From positions 1-64,000 of the forward strand of contig NZ_KQ948774.1 in NCBI RefSeq assembly GCF_001514205.1: DNA of 64,000 bases, read 5' to 3'. Shown here one piece after another: positions 53,101 through 61,750 of this stretch. Numbering within the stretch: position 1 is the first letter of the stretch; the number at the start of each line of letters is the position of its first letter. A program made the position numbers and the translations under genes. The stretch is from Streptomyces griseoruber. GTDB taxonomy: Bacteria > Actinomycetota > Actinomycetes > Streptomycetales > Streptomycetaceae. The notes under the pieces were generated by a model. It made no database searches, was not told the origin of the DNA, and saw only the letters and a list, made by a program, of their open reading frames with translations.

Positions 53101-53228
53101 CGCACGGTCCGGTGGAACCCGCGTTCGCGGGCGGCGCCCCTGGGGTGTACACCAGTGGGGTAACCGCCGTCCTGGGGAGCGGAAGTGGCCTGCGCTCACA
53201 TACTGAGACTCCTGTCCCACCCACTTGA
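50187..53228 (+). CDS. Membrane PAS-GGDEF-degenerate-EAL protein (diguanylate cyclase type)
   Basis: 1013 residues from GTG 50187 (GGGGGAT upstream). About eight to ten N-terminal helices (45-400, interrupted by a His/Pro-rich loop), then PAS (410-520), GGDEF (535-690) and EAL-like (700-960) domains. GGDEF is intact (RLGGDEFAAL) with an RKGD inhibitory site four residues earlier. The EAL half has lost its motifs: AQA for EAL, DGFGGGYGAL for DDFGTGYSSL, VADGVD for AEGVE and HGQGMAF at the end. So it should make c-di-GMP and perhaps bind rather than cleave it. From memory this is the S. coelicolor SCO5511 position. Confidence 0.92.
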   Translation: MSTPTTSTTLLDGVDPAPRDRSPAKTPPTGRPSFGAGPNLVHQLVLALVCAGYAVGSALGWGSDELALIMGDFGLTAAAGTAAVSCFLYARTRRVRFRPAWLLFALSSAMAALGNLVWGWYEVVLGRPVPSPSYADLFFLCFAPPAIVGLLVLAARPVTKAGWVCLVLDAWLIAGSLLTLSWSLALAQAAKFDGPSVAHAALSLAYPLLDIALVSMVLVLHFRRAYVNRTAVNTAVGALALTVMCDALFTSPLMHNDYHSGQLLDAGWFAGSLLLAYAPWAASRQQGAADEGHTRVVHEHVPGHRPGGHPHAAPHPSAQTPPQAPPQGGDHGRYPATRPITGSLAALTPYLAAAVCTLGILYNVLNGRSVDRVVLLTGGAVVLALVVRQGIMLLDNITLTQELAQKENHFRSLVQGSSDVIMIAAPSGILRYVSPAAAGVYGRPAEALVGTELADLIHPEDLGCVVHEVRRFLAASPQDEPTTRIECRFRSGDGGGWLNVESTVNRHHGGLIFNSRDVTERVRLQAQLQHNAEHDPLTDLPNRALFTRRVQQALSGRRSSDRGTALRNTAVLFIDLDGFKAVNDTIGHQAGDALLVQAARRLQDAVRKGDTASRLGGDEFAALIVGDTTRDRAARERHILELADRLRITLSQPYLIDGNDVRVAASIGVAFAEPGLGAGEILRNADLAMYRAKAGGKGRVELYKPQMQQDVVRKAELATRLRAALHDGEFALLHQPVVRLDDGRISSVAAQARWRSSQGVLFTPAEFLRVAEDSDRTAELGRWILEEAVEQAADRTASGLTVPVAVRMSARRLLDRSMPLGSVEALLTRHGLPSGSLVIELADLDPKVPLDELERRLGALRRLGVRIALDGFGGGYGALTALRRLPVDVLRLDRSLVEGVVESARLHKITSGLLRLACDLGLQSVADGVDLPEQVVALRAMGCTHGQGMAFSAALDEYRLRRALATGRYSVPHGPVEPAFAGGAPGVYTSGVTAVLGSGSGLRSHTETPVPPT

Positions 53229-53261
53229 CAGTCGGTGCGCGCCAGGGGGAGGGTCAATGCC

Positions 53262-53303
53262 ATGCGCACCCGAATTCTCGTACTTGGAAAGCGCGTCGGC
53301 TGA
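53262..53303 (+). CDS. ilvB leader peptide (attenuation)
   Basis: 13 residues, M-R-T-R-I-L-V-L-G-K-R-V-G then TGA. The consecutive Ile-Leu-Val-Leu codons (ATT, CTC, GTA, CTT), three of them rare in Streptomyces, make it a sensor of charged branched-chain tRNAs. AGGGGGAGGG sits nine bases before the ATG. A terminator with a T-run follows 55 bases after the stop and before ilvB. The arrangement is that of ilvBNC attenuation known in Corynebacterium and Streptomyces. Confidence 0.9.
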   Translation: MRTRILVLGKRVG

Positions 53304-53357
53304 AGCTGGTGACGCCCGGGAAAACCCGGACTCCCAGCGACCCACACCCGGCGCGCT

Positions 53358-53391
53358 CCCCTCGCTTGCCTTACGGCACGAGGGGTTTTTT
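53358..53391 (+). terminator. ilvB attenuator terminator
   Basis: CCCCTCG and CGAGGGG form the base, TGCC and GGCA the upper stem around TTAC, with a two-base bulge, followed directly by six T. It is the only terminator with a proper T-run that I find in the window. Alternative pairing with the CCCGGG/CCCGG stretch at 53316-53330 could form an antiterminator when the ribosome stalls in the leader peptide. Confidence 0.9.
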
Positions 53392-53460
53392 GTTGCACAA
53401 AACCCGCAGTGAACCCGTAGAACCCGCAGTAAAACCCTCAGCATCGAGAAGAGAATGCCG

Positions 53461-55305
53461 ATGACCGAGCAGGCCCCCGGGGCTCATCCGCAGCCCCGGC
53501 CCCGATCCGGAGGACACTCCGCCGCCGTTGAGCACGTCACGGGCGCGCAGTCCCTCATCCGCTCCCTCGAGGAGGTCGGCGCCGAGACGGTATTCGGCAT
53601 TCCCGGTGGTGCGATCCTTCCCGCCTACGACCCGATGATGGACTCCACCCGGGTCCGCCACGTCCTGGTCCGCCACGAGCAGGGCGCCGGCCACGCGGCC
53701 ACCGGCTACGCGCAGGCCACCGGCAAGGTCGGTGTCTGCATGGCCACCTCCGGCCCCGGCGCGACCAACCTGGTCACCCCGATCGCCGACGCGCACATGG
53801 ACTCGGTGCCGCTCGTGGCGATCACCGGGCAGGTCGCGTCGAAGGCGATCGGCACGGACGCCTTCCAGGAGGCGGACATCGTCGGCATCACCATGCCGAT
53901 CACCAAGCACAACTTCCTGGTCACCAAGGCCGAGGACATCCCGCGGGTGATCGCGCAGGCCTTCCACATCGCCTCCACCGGCCGCCCCGGGCCCGTCCTG
54001 GTCGACATCGCCAAGGACGCCCTCCAGGCGAAGACCACCTTCTCCTGGCCGCCCACCATGGACCTGCCCGGCTACCGCCCGGTGACCAAGCCGCACGCCA
54101 AGCAGATCCGTGAGGCCGCCAAGCTGATCACCGCCGCCAAGCGGCCGATCCTCTACGTCGGCGGCGGCGTCCTCAAGGCCGGCGCCACCGCCGAGCTGAA
54201 GGTCCTCGCCGAGCTGACCGGCGCGCCCGTCACCACCACGCTGATGGCGCTGGGCGCGTTCCCCGACAGCCACCCGCAGCACCTGGGCATGCCCGGGATG
54301 CACGGCTCCGTCGCCGCGGTCACCGGTCTGCAGAAGGCCGACCTGATCGTCGCCCTCGGCGCCCGCTTCGACGACCGCGTCACCGGCAAGCTCGACAGCT
54401 TCGCGCCGTACGCCAAGATCGTCCACGCGGACATCGACCCGGCCGAGATCGGCAAGAACCGCGCCGCCGACGTGCCGATCGTGGGTGACGCCCGCGAGGT
54501 CATCGCCGATCTGGTCCAGGCCGTGCAGAAGGAGCACAGCGAGGGACAGCAGGGCGACTACACCGCCTGGTGGAAGGACCTCAGCCGCTGGCGCGAGACC
54601 TACCCGCTCGGCTACGACCAGCCCGCCGACGGCTCGCTCTCCCCGCAGCAGGTCATCGAGCGCATCGGCCGGCTCGCCCCCGAGGGCACGATCTTCGCGG
54701 CGGGCGTCGGCCAGCACCAGATGTGGGCCGCCCACTTCATCCAGTACGACAAGCCCGCCACCTGGCTGAACTCCGGCGGCGCGGGCACCATGGGCTACGC
54801 GGTCCCGGCCGCGATGGGCGCCAAGGCCGGAGCACCGGCGAAGACCGTCTGGGCGATCGACGGCGACGGCTGCTTCCAGATGACCAACCAGGAACTCACC
54901 ACCTGCGCCCTGAACAACATCCCGATCAAGGTCGCCATCATCAACAACGGCGCCCTCGGGATGGTCCGCCAGTGGCAGACCCTGTTCTACAACCAGCGGT
55001 ACTCCAACACCGTGCTGCACTCCGGGCCGAACGACGTCAACCCGGACGCCCGCGGCACCCGGGTCCCCGACTTCGTGAAGCTGTCGGAGGCCATGGGCTG
55101 CCACGCGATCCGCTGCGAGTCGCCGGACGACCTCGACAAGGTCATCGAGGAGGCGAACTCCGTCAACGACCGCCCGGTCGTCATCGACTTCATCGTCCAC
55201 GAGGACGCGATGGTCTGGCCGATGGTCGCCGCCGGCACCTCCAACGACGAGATCATGGCCGCCCGGGACGTCCGCCCCGACTTCGGCGACAACGAAGACG
55301 ACTGA
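53461..55305 (+). CDS. ilvB: Acetolactate synthase large subunit
   Basis: 614 residues, TPP enzyme. VFGIPGGAILPAYDPM, the catalytic Glu in VRHEQGAGHAATGYA, central FAD-type domain (RPILYVGGGVLKAG, LGARFDDRVTGKL) and the TPP motif GDGCFQMTNQEL to NN. It condenses two pyruvates, or pyruvate with 2-oxobutyrate, for Val/Leu/Ile synthesis. ATG 53461 sits seven bases after GAGAAGAG and is preferred to the ATG at 53455, which is too close. Controlled by the upstream attenuator; co-transcribed with ilvN. Confidence 0.97.
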   Translation: MTEQAPGAHPQPRPRSGGHSAAVEHVTGAQSLIRSLEEVGAETVFGIPGGAILPAYDPMMDSTRVRHVLVRHEQGAGHAATGYAQATGKVGVCMATSGPGATNLVTPIADAHMDSVPLVAITGQVASKAIGTDAFQEADIVGITMPITKHNFLVTKAEDIPRVIAQAFHIASTGRPGPVLVDIAKDALQAKTTFSWPPTMDLPGYRPVTKPHAKQIREAAKLITAAKRPILYVGGGVLKAGATAELKVLAELTGAPVTTTLMALGAFPDSHPQHLGMPGMHGSVAAVTGLQKADLIVALGARFDDRVTGKLDSFAPYAKIVHADIDPAEIGKNRAADVPIVGDAREVIADLVQAVQKEHSEGQQGDYTAWWKDLSRWRETYPLGYDQPADGSLSPQQVIERIGRLAPEGTIFAAGVGQHQMWAAHFIQYDKPATWLNSGGAGTMGYAVPAAMGAKAGAPAKTVWAIDGDGCFQMTNQELTTCALNNIPIKVAIINNGALGMVRQWQTLFYNQRYSNTVLHSGPNDVNPDARGTRVPDFVKLSEAMGCHAIRCESPDDLDKVIEEANSVNDRPVVIDFIVHEDAMVWPMVAAGTSNDEIMAARDVRPDFGDNEDD

Positions 55306-55337
55306 GACGCGAAGACGCAGAGAGAGACGCAACGAAC

Positions 55338-55862
55338 ATGTCCAAGCACACGCTCTCCGTCCTGGTGGAGAACAAGCCGGGCATCCTGGCCCGGATCGCC
55401 GCCCTGTTCTCCCGCCGAGGTTTCAACATCGACTCGCTCGCCGTCGGTGTCACCGAGCACGCCGACATCTCCCGCATCACCATCGTGGTGAGCGTCGAGG
55501 CCCTGCCGCTGGAACAGGTCACCAAGCAGCTCAACAAGCTCGTCGAGGTGCTGAAGATCGTCGAGCTGGAGCCGGCCCAGGCCGTCCACCGCGAACTCGT
55601 TCTGGTGAAGGTGCGCGCCGACAACGAGACGCGCTCCCAGATCGTCGAGATCGTCCAGCTGTTCCGCGCCAAGACCGTGGACGTCTCCCCGGAGGCCGTG
55701 ACCATCGAGGCCACCGGCAGCAGCGACAAGCTGTCCGCCATGCTCAAGATGCTGGAGCCGTACGGCATCAAGGAACTGGTCCAGTCCGGCACGATCGCGA
55801 TCGGCCGCGGGGCCCGTTCGATCACGGACCGCTCGCTGCGCGCTCTGGACCGATCCGCGTAA
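55338..55862 (+). CDS. ilvN: Acetolactate synthase small regulatory subunit
   Basis: 174 residues. N-terminal ACT domain (HTLSVLVENKPGILARIAAL, FNIDSLAVGVTE) binds valine for feedback inhibition and activates IlvB; the C-terminal half (LVLVKVRADNETRSQIVEIV, LEPYGIKELVQSGTIAIGRG) is the IlvN_C domain. ATG with GAGAGA upstream, 32 bases after ilvB. Confidence 0.97.
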   Translation: MSKHTLSVLVENKPGILARIAALFSRRGFNIDSLAVGVTEHADISRITIVVSVEALPLEQVTKQLNKLVEVLKIVELEPAQAVHRELVLVKVRADNETRSQIVEIVQLFRAKTVDVSPEAVTIEATGSSDKLSAMLKMLEPYGIKELVQSGTIAIGRGARSITDRSLRALDRSA

Positions 55863-55871
55863 GGCTGGAAC

Positions 55872-55899
55872 CGGGCGGTCGGGTGACCCCGGCCGCCCG
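55872..55899 (+). terminator. Hairpin between ilvN and ilvC
   Basis: CGGGCGGTCGGG pairs with CCCGGCCGCCCG (one G-T pair) around TGAC, ten bases after the ilvN stop. Partial terminator or message stabiliser; ilvC may also have its own promoter. Confidence 0.7.
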
Positions 55900-55938
55900 T
55901 ATACCGAGACCCCGAGACTTCCCTTCCGCCCGCCGTCA

Positions 55939-55944
55939 TACGGT
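55939..55944 (+). promoter_or_regulatory. Possible ilvC -10 box
   Basis: TACGGT lies 36 bases before the ilvC GTG, after the hairpin at 55872-55899, in a spot where an independent ilvC promoter is expected by analogy with Corynebacterium ilvBNC. No clear -35. Confidence 0.4.
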
Positions 55945-55980
55945 GGGACGCAACACCTGCACTCAAGGAGAGAACCCAAA

Positions 55981-56979
<999 letters not shown>

Positions 56980-56987
56980 GCGGAAAC

Positions 56988-57029
56988 GCTCCGCGACGGT
57001 GCCGCCGATCCGCGGTGCCGTCGCGGAGC
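56988..57029 (+). terminator. ilvC terminator
   Basis: GCTCCGCGACGG (56988-56999) pairs with CCGTCGCGGAGC (57018-57029), and the stem continues inward as TGCCGC/GCGGTG with two wobble pairs around a 6-base loop. Eighteen base pairs in all, nine bases after the ilvC stop. Confidence 0.88.
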
Positions 57030-57254
57030 TCCGCCCCGGACCCCGCTCCTCAAACGCCGGAGGGGCTGATTTTTACCACCGCGTCCGGGTGATCCTTCCG
57101 CGGAGGCGTGAGGCGACCTCCGTCGCAGCACTACACTGCTGCCTATATACGCGTTCAGGCCCACAGCGTCGTGCGTCTTCCACGCGGCTAGCCCCTCCTC
57201 CGCCTGCGGCCGTCGGGACGGCCGTCCGCATGCTTTGGACTTGTGAGGACTCAC
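57030..57254 (+). promoter_or_regulatory. serA leader and promoter region
   Basis: AACGCCGGAGGGGCTGATTT (57055-57074), continuing into more T, is a terminator-like motif I remember from many Streptomyces intergenic spaces. Then GCAGCA-CTACAC-TGCTGC (57124-57141) is an inverted repeat around TACACT, a possible -10 box. The last part holds a CGGCCGTC/GACGGCCG hairpin near 57207-57225, close before the serA ribosome site. No gene. Confidence 0.5.
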
Positions 57255-58844
57255 GTGAGCTCGAAACCCGTCGTACTCATCGCTGAAGAGCTGTCGCCCG
57301 CGACCGTGGACGCACTTGGCCCGGACTTCGAGATCCGGCACTGCAACGGAGCGGACCGAGCCGAACTGCTCCCTGCGATCGCCGACGTCGACGCGATCCT
57401 GATCCGCTCGGCGACGAAGGTCGACGCCGAGGCGATCGCCGCCGCGCACAAGCTGAAGGTCGTCGCCCGCGCCGGCGTCGGCCTCGACAACGTCGACGTC
57501 TCCGCCGCCACCAAGGCCGGCGTGATGGTCGTCAACGCCCCCACCTCCAACATCGTGACCGCCGCCGAACTGGCCTGCGGTCTCCTCCTCGCCAGCGCCC
57601 GCCACATCCCGCAGGCCAACGCCGCGCTGAAGAACGGCGAGTGGAAGCGCAGCAAGTACACCGGCGTGGAGCTGGCCGAGAAGACCCTCGGCGTGGTCGG
57701 CCTCGGCCGGATCGGCGCGCTCGTCGCCCAGCGGATGTCCGCCTTCGGCATGAAGGTCGTCGCGTACGACCCCTACATCCAGCCCGCCCGCGCCGCGCAG
57801 ATGGGCGTCAAGGTGCTGTCGCTGGACGAGCTGCTGGAGGTCTCCGACTTCATCACCGTCCACCTGCCGAAGACCCCCGAGACGGTCGGTCTGATCGGCG
57901 ACGAGGCGCTGCGCAAGGTCAAGCCGACCGTGCGGATCGTCAACGCCGCGCGCGGCGGGATCGTCGACGAGCAGGCCCTGTACTCCGCCCTCAAGGAGGG
58001 CCGGGTCGCCGGTGCCGGCCTCGACGTGTACGCGAAGGAGCCCTGTACGGACTCCCCGCTGTTCGAGTTCGACCAGGTCGTCTCCACCCCGCACCTCGGC
58101 GCCTCCACCGACGAGGCCCAGGAGAAGGCCGGTATCGCCGTCGCCCGCTCGGTGCGCCTCGCCCTCGCCGGCGAGCTCGTGCCGGACGCGGTGAACGTGC
58201 AGGGCGGGGTCATCGCCGAGGACGTCAAGCCGGGTCTGCCGCTCGCCGAGCGCCTCGGCCGGATCTTCACCGCGCTCGCCGGCGAGGTCGCGGCCCGCCT
58301 CGACGTCGAGGTCTACGGCGAGATCACCCAGCACGATGTGAAGGTGCTGGAGCTGTCCGCCCTCAAGGGTGTCTTCGAGGACGTCGTCGACGAGACGGTC
58401 TCCTACGTCAACGCCCCGCTGTTCGCCCAGGAGCGCGGGGTCGAGGTGCGCCTCACCACCAGCTCCGAGTCGGCCGACCACCGCAACGTGGTGACGGTGC
58501 GCGGCACGCTCTCGGACGGCGAGGAGGTGTCGGTCTCCGGCACCCTGGCCGGTCCGAAGCACCTCCAGAAGATCGTCGCGGTCGGCGACTACGACGTCGA
58601 CCTGGCCCTCGCCGACCACATGGTCGTCCTCAAGTACGAGGACCGTCCCGGTGTCGTCGGCACCGTCGGCCGGATCTTCGGCGAGGCGGGCATCAACATC
58701 GCCGGTATGCAGGTCGCCCGTGCGGCGGCGGGCGGCGAGGCGCTGGCCGTCCTGACCGTCGACGACACGGTCCCGGCCGCCGTCCTGACCGAGGTCGCCA
58801 CGGAGATCGGCGCGACGTCGGCCCGTGCGGTGAACCTGGTCTAG
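57255..58844 (+). CDS. serA: D-3-phosphoglycerate dehydrogenase
   Basis: 529 residues, long type I form. Substrate and NAD domains carry ARAGVGLDNVD, VVGLGRIGALVAQR (about 145-158), catalytic Arg in NAARGGIVDE, Glu in LDVYAKEP and His in TPHLGAST; an allosteric-substrate-binding domain (about 315-450) and a C-terminal ACT domain (about 455-529, LKYEDRPGVVGTVGRIFGEA) follow. It oxidises 3-phosphoglycerate for serine synthesis, with serine feedback via the ACT domain. GTG 57255 has TGAGGA six bases upstream; a GTG at 57243 is in frame but worse placed. Confidence 0.97.
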   Translation: MSSKPVVLIAEELSPATVDALGPDFEIRHCNGADRAELLPAIADVDAILIRSATKVDAEAIAAAHKLKVVARAGVGLDNVDVSAATKAGVMVVNAPTSNIVTAAELACGLLLASARHIPQANAALKNGEWKRSKYTGVELAEKTLGVVGLGRIGALVAQRMSAFGMKVVAYDPYIQPARAAQMGVKVLSLDELLEVSDFITVHLPKTPETVGLIGDEALRKVKPTVRIVNAARGGIVDEQALYSALKEGRVAGAGLDVYAKEPCTDSPLFEFDQVVSTPHLGASTDEAQEKAGIAVARSVRLALAGELVPDAVNVQGGVIAEDVKPGLPLAERLGRIFTALAGEVAARLDVEVYGEITQHDVKVLELSALKGVFEDVVDETVSYVNAPLFAQERGVEVRLTTSSESADHRNVVTVRGTLSDGEEVSVSGTLAGPKHLQKIVAVGDYDVDLALADHMVVLKYEDRPGVVGTVGRIFGEAGINIAGMQVARAAAGGEALAVLTVDDTVPAAVLTEVATEIGATSARAVNLV

Positions 58845-58858
58845 AGGCAGGTAGTCCT

Positions 58859-58909
58859 CACACGCGAACGCCGGACGGGCTGAGGCAGCCCGTCCGGTGT
58901 TCGCGTGTG
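58859..58909. terminator. Bidirectional terminator between serA and the MFS gene
   Basis: A 23-bp stem with one G-T pair (58859-58881 with 58887-58909) around the loop GAGGC; CACACGCGAAC and GTTCGCGTGTG form the base. Convergent genes end 15 and 5 bases away. Confidence 0.92.
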
Positions 58910-58913
58910 CTCG

Positions 58914-60422
58914 TCACTTCACGTGGATCCGCCGCAGGGTCGCCGCAGCCGCCACCGCCGCCCCCGCCAGCAGCACCGCCCCGGCGATCGCCGCGCCCTG
59001 CATCCCGCTGGTGAACGCCTCCCGGGCCGCCGCGGCCAGTCCGGGGACCCGGTCGGCGACCGCCAGCGCACCGCCCAGGGTCTCCCGGGCCGGGGCGGGC
59101 GCCGAGGACGGGATCTCATGGCGGTAGATCGCCGTGCCGATGGAGCCGAGGACCGCCATGCCGAGGGCGCCGCCGAACTCGGCGCCGGTCTCCAGCAGGG
59201 AGGAGGCGGAGCCGGCCCGCTCGGCCGGGGCCGCGCCCATCGCCAGGTCCGTCAGCTGGGAGATGACCATGACGATCCCGGAGGCGAGGACCCCGCAGGC
59301 GGCCAGCACGAGCCACATCGAGTCGGGGCCGGCGAGGGCGAGCAGGGCGTAGCCGGCCGCGGCGATCGCGAAGCCCGCCGTCACGACGTAGGCCCGGGCG
59401 ACGCCCTTGTGGACCAGGGCGGTCGCCAGCGGGGCGGCCATGCCGATCGGCACCGACGGCAGCAGCGCCCACAGGGCCGCCTCCAGCGCGCTCTTGCCGA
59501 GCACCGACTGGAGGTACTGCGTGGTGAAGAAGGCCGAGCCCATCATCCCGAACGAGGAGACGAGGTTCAGGACGACCGCGGGGGCGAAGCCGGGGCCGCG
59601 GAACAGGGCCGGGGGGATCATCGGGTCGGCGGTGGTGCGCTGACGGTGGACGAAGAGGGCGGCGAAGAGCAGGCCGACGGTGATCGAGACGACGTACTGC
59701 GCGTGCCAGCCCTCGGAGGGGATCCCCTTCAGGCCGTAGACGACGGGGAGCACGGCGGCCATCGACAGCGGGACGCTCGGCCGGTCGAAGCGGCCGGGGC
59801 GCGGGTCCTTCGACTCGGGCAGCAGGACCGGGCCGAGGACCAGCAGCAGGGCCATCGCGGGCAGGTTGACCAGGAAGACCGAGCCCCACCAGAAGTACTC
59901 GACGAGGATCCCGCTCATCACGGAGCCGAGCGCCACACCGGCCGTCATGACCCCCGACCACAGGCCGATCGCCTTCGCGCGCTGCGCCGGATCGGTGAAC
60001 ATCGTGCGGATCAGGGCCATCGTCGACGGCATCAGGGTCGCCCCGCCGACGCCGAGGAGCGCACGGGCGGCGATCAGGGTCTCGGCGCTGTCCGCGTAGG
60101 CCGCGAGCAGGGAGGCCGCGCCGAAGGCGGTGGCGCCGGCGAGCAGGAGCCTGCGGCGGCCGATGCGGTCGCCGAGCGAGCCCATCGTCATCAGCAGGCC
60201 GGCCAGGACGAACGCGTAGATGTCGAAGATCCACAGCTGCTGGGTGCCGCTGGGCTCCAGGTCCGCGTTGATCGCCGGGATCGCGAAGTAGAGGACCGAG
60301 ACGTCCATCGAGACCAGCAGCAGCGGAAGCATCAGCACGCCGAGCGCGGTCCATTCACGGCGGCCGGCGCGCCGGCCGGCCGGGTTCACGGTGGTGCACG
60401 TCGAGTTCGCGGAGTTGGTCAT
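58914..60422 (-). CDS. MFS drug exporter, DHA2 (14-TM) type
   Basis: 502 residues with about 14 helices. Motif A-like GSLGDRIGRRRLLLAG between TM2 and TM3, and motif C-like GVMTAGVALGSVMSGILVEYFWWGSVFLVN in TM5-6, typical of QacA/SmvA exporters. Proton-driven efflux of cationic or hydrophobic drugs is expected. ATG 60422 has no ribosome site; TACAGT seven bases before it and TAGACA 17 bases further make a leaderless promoter. Divergent from its likely TetR repressor, with 26-bp operator repeats between. Confidence 0.93.
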   Translation of the reverse strand: MTNSANSTCTTVNPAGRRAGRREWTALGVLMLPLLLVSMDVSVLYFAIPAINADLEPSGTQQLWIFDIYAFVLAGLLMTMGSLGDRIGRRRLLLAGATAFGAASLLAAYADSAETLIAARALLGVGGATLMPSTMALIRTMFTDPAQRAKAIGLWSGVMTAGVALGSVMSGILVEYFWWGSVFLVNLPAMALLLVLGPVLLPESKDPRPGRFDRPSVPLSMAAVLPVVYGLKGIPSEGWHAQYVVSITVGLLFAALFVHRQRTTADPMIPPALFRGPGFAPAVVLNLVSSFGMMGSAFFTTQYLQSVLGKSALEAALWALLPSVPIGMAAPLATALVHKGVARAYVVTAGFAIAAAGYALLALAGPDSMWLVLAACGVLASGIVMVISQLTDLAMGAAPAERAGSASSLLETGAEFGGALGMAVLGSIGTAIYRHEIPSSAPAPARETLGGALAVADRVPGLAAAAREAFTSGMQGAAIAGAVLLAGAAVAAAATLRRIHVK

Positions 60423-60429
60423 GCGGGGA

Positions 60430-60512
60430 ACTGTACGGGCGTATTAAACGGATGTCTAGAACGCTCGTATAAATCGTTCGTCTAGGACGCCCGTATGGAT
60501 CGGCGGTACGCT
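60430..60512. promoter_or_regulatory. Divergent TetR/MFS promoters with 26-bp tandem operator repeats
   Basis: Units starting CGTAT at 60440, 60466 and 60492 share CGTATxAAxCGxxxGTCTAG and the following xACGC. Leftward promoter: -35 TAGACA (60453-60458, minus strand) and -10 TACAGT (60430-60435), 17-bp spacer. Rightward: -35 TAGGAC (60483-60488) and -10 TACGCT (60507-60512), 18-bp spacer. Both -35 boxes sit at nearly the same place in the repeat, so one bound regulator could block both. Outer arms TACGGGCGT and ACGCCCGTA add a long inverted repeat. Confidence 0.75.
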
Positions 60513-60519
60513 GGTGCCC

Positions 60520-61092
60520 ATGGGACACCGTGAGGATCTGCTGGAAGGCGCCAAGCGCTGCCTGCTGGCGAAGGGGTTCGCGCGCACCACCGCGCGCGAC
60601 ATCGTCAAGGAGTCGGGGACCAACCTCGCCTCCATCGGCTACCACTACGGCTCGAAGGACGCCCTGCTCGCGCAGGCCTACATCGCCCTGGTGGAGGAGA
60701 TGTCCTTCGACGGCGGCGGGGGGATCGCCGGTGCGCCCGGCTCGCTGGAGCGGTTCCGCGAGGTGTGGTCGCACATCGTCGACAGCATGCGCGAGTCCGG
60801 CGCGATGTGGCGGCTCGGTGTGGAGATCATCGCGATGGGCGACCAACTGCCCGAGGTCCGCGACCAGTTGTCCCGTGCCCAGCGTGAGGGCGGCCGGGGC
60901 CTGGTCTCGCTGATGACGGGCGTGCCGGAGGAGGAGGTGTCCGACGAGACCGCGGACACCCTCGGCCGCTTCTACATGACCCTGATGTCGGGCCTGATCT
61001 CGCAGTGGACCTTCGACCCGAAGACCGCGCCCGACGGGGAGGTCCTCACCGAGGGGCTGCGGCAGATCGTCGAGGGCGCCACTCGGACGTGA
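60520..61092 (+). CDS. TetR-family regulator of the MFS exporter
   Basis: 190 residues. Helix-turn-helix: EGAKRCLLAKGFARTTARDI, SGTNLASIGYHYGSKDALLAQAY; the C-terminal ligand domain has Met-rich helices (SRMESGAMWRLGVEIIAMGD-like) suited to hydrophobic drugs. ATG 60520 lies seven bases after the -10 box TACGCT, so probably leaderless. Its last 47 bp overlap the convergent ABC ATPase gene. Confidence 0.93.
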   Translation: MGHREDLLEGAKRCLLAKGFARTTARDIVKESGTNLASIGYHYGSKDALLAQAYIALVEEMSFDGGGGIAGAPGSLERFREVWSHIVDSMRESGAMWRLGVEIIAMGDQLPEVRDQLSRAQREGGRGLVSLMTGVPEEEVSDETADTLGRFYMTLMSGLISQWTFDPKTAPDGEVLTEGLRQIVEGATRT

Positions 61093-61750
61093 CCCGGCCC
61101 TCCCGCAGTTCCACCACCCGGTCCGCGAAGTGCCGTACGACGTCCCGGTCGTGGCAGATGAAGAGGTAGCCGAGTCCCCGCTCGTCCCGGAGGTCGGCCA
61201 GCAGGTTCAGCACGCCCGCCCGGACCGACGGGTCGAGCGCCGACACCGGTTCGTCCAGCACCAGCAGGCGCGGTTCACCGGCCAACGCCCGGGCGATGCC
61301 GACGCGTTGGCACTGGCCGCCGGAGAGTTCACGTGGTCGGCGGTCGCCGTACGACGGGTCCAGGCCGACCCGCTCGAGGAGTGCGGCCACCTGCCCGGGC
61401 GTCGGCCGCCGGCCGCGCAGGCGCAGCGGTTCCGCCACCGCGTCCCGGATCCGCTGCCGGGGGCTGAGGGAGCCGTACGGGTCCTGGAAGACCGGTTGCA
61501 GACGCGGCCGCAGCGGACGCAGTTCGCGCTCGGTCAGGGTCGTCAACTCACGCCCTTCGAAGCGGACTTGGCCCCCGTCCGGGCGGCGCAGTTGCAGCAC
61601 CGCGAGCGCGGTCGAGGACTTGCCGCAGCCCGAGGGGCCGTTCAGCGCGAGGGTCTCGCCCGGTGCGAGGGAGAAGGAGACATGGTCGACGGCGGTGGTT
61701 GCGCCGTGGCGGACGACGAGGTCACGGACCTCCAGCAGTGGCTCGCTCAT
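61046..61750 (-). CDS. ABC transporter ATPase, OppF/DppF-like (short)
   Basis: 234 residues. Walker A GPSGCGKSS, Q-loop PVFQDPYGSLSPRQ, signature LSGGQCQRVGIARALA, Walker B LLVLDEPVSALDPS and switch His in FICHDRDVVR. It lacks the oligo_HPY C-terminal extension of the ATPase at 10088. The ATG overlaps the preceding ATPase stop (ATGA). Last gene of the second importer on the minus strand; with its partners it should power uptake of a peptide, nickel chelate or similar solute. Confidence 0.92.
   Translation of the reverse strand: MSEPLLEVRDLVVRHGATTAVDHVSFSLAPGETLALNGPSGCGKSSTALAVLQLRRPDGGQVRFEGRELTTLTERELRPLRPRLQPVFQDPYGSLSPRQRIRDAVAEPLRLRGRRPTPGQVAALLERVGLDPSYGDRRPRELSGGQCQRVGIARALAGEPRLLVLDEPVSALDPSVRAGVLNLLADLRDERGLGYLFICHDRDVVRHFADRVVELREGRVTSEWRPRRSAAAPR

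Noticed and set aside
56999..57286. 95-residue frame between ilvC and serA
   Set aside because: It runs through the ilvC terminator and the serA promoter region and has no coding character.
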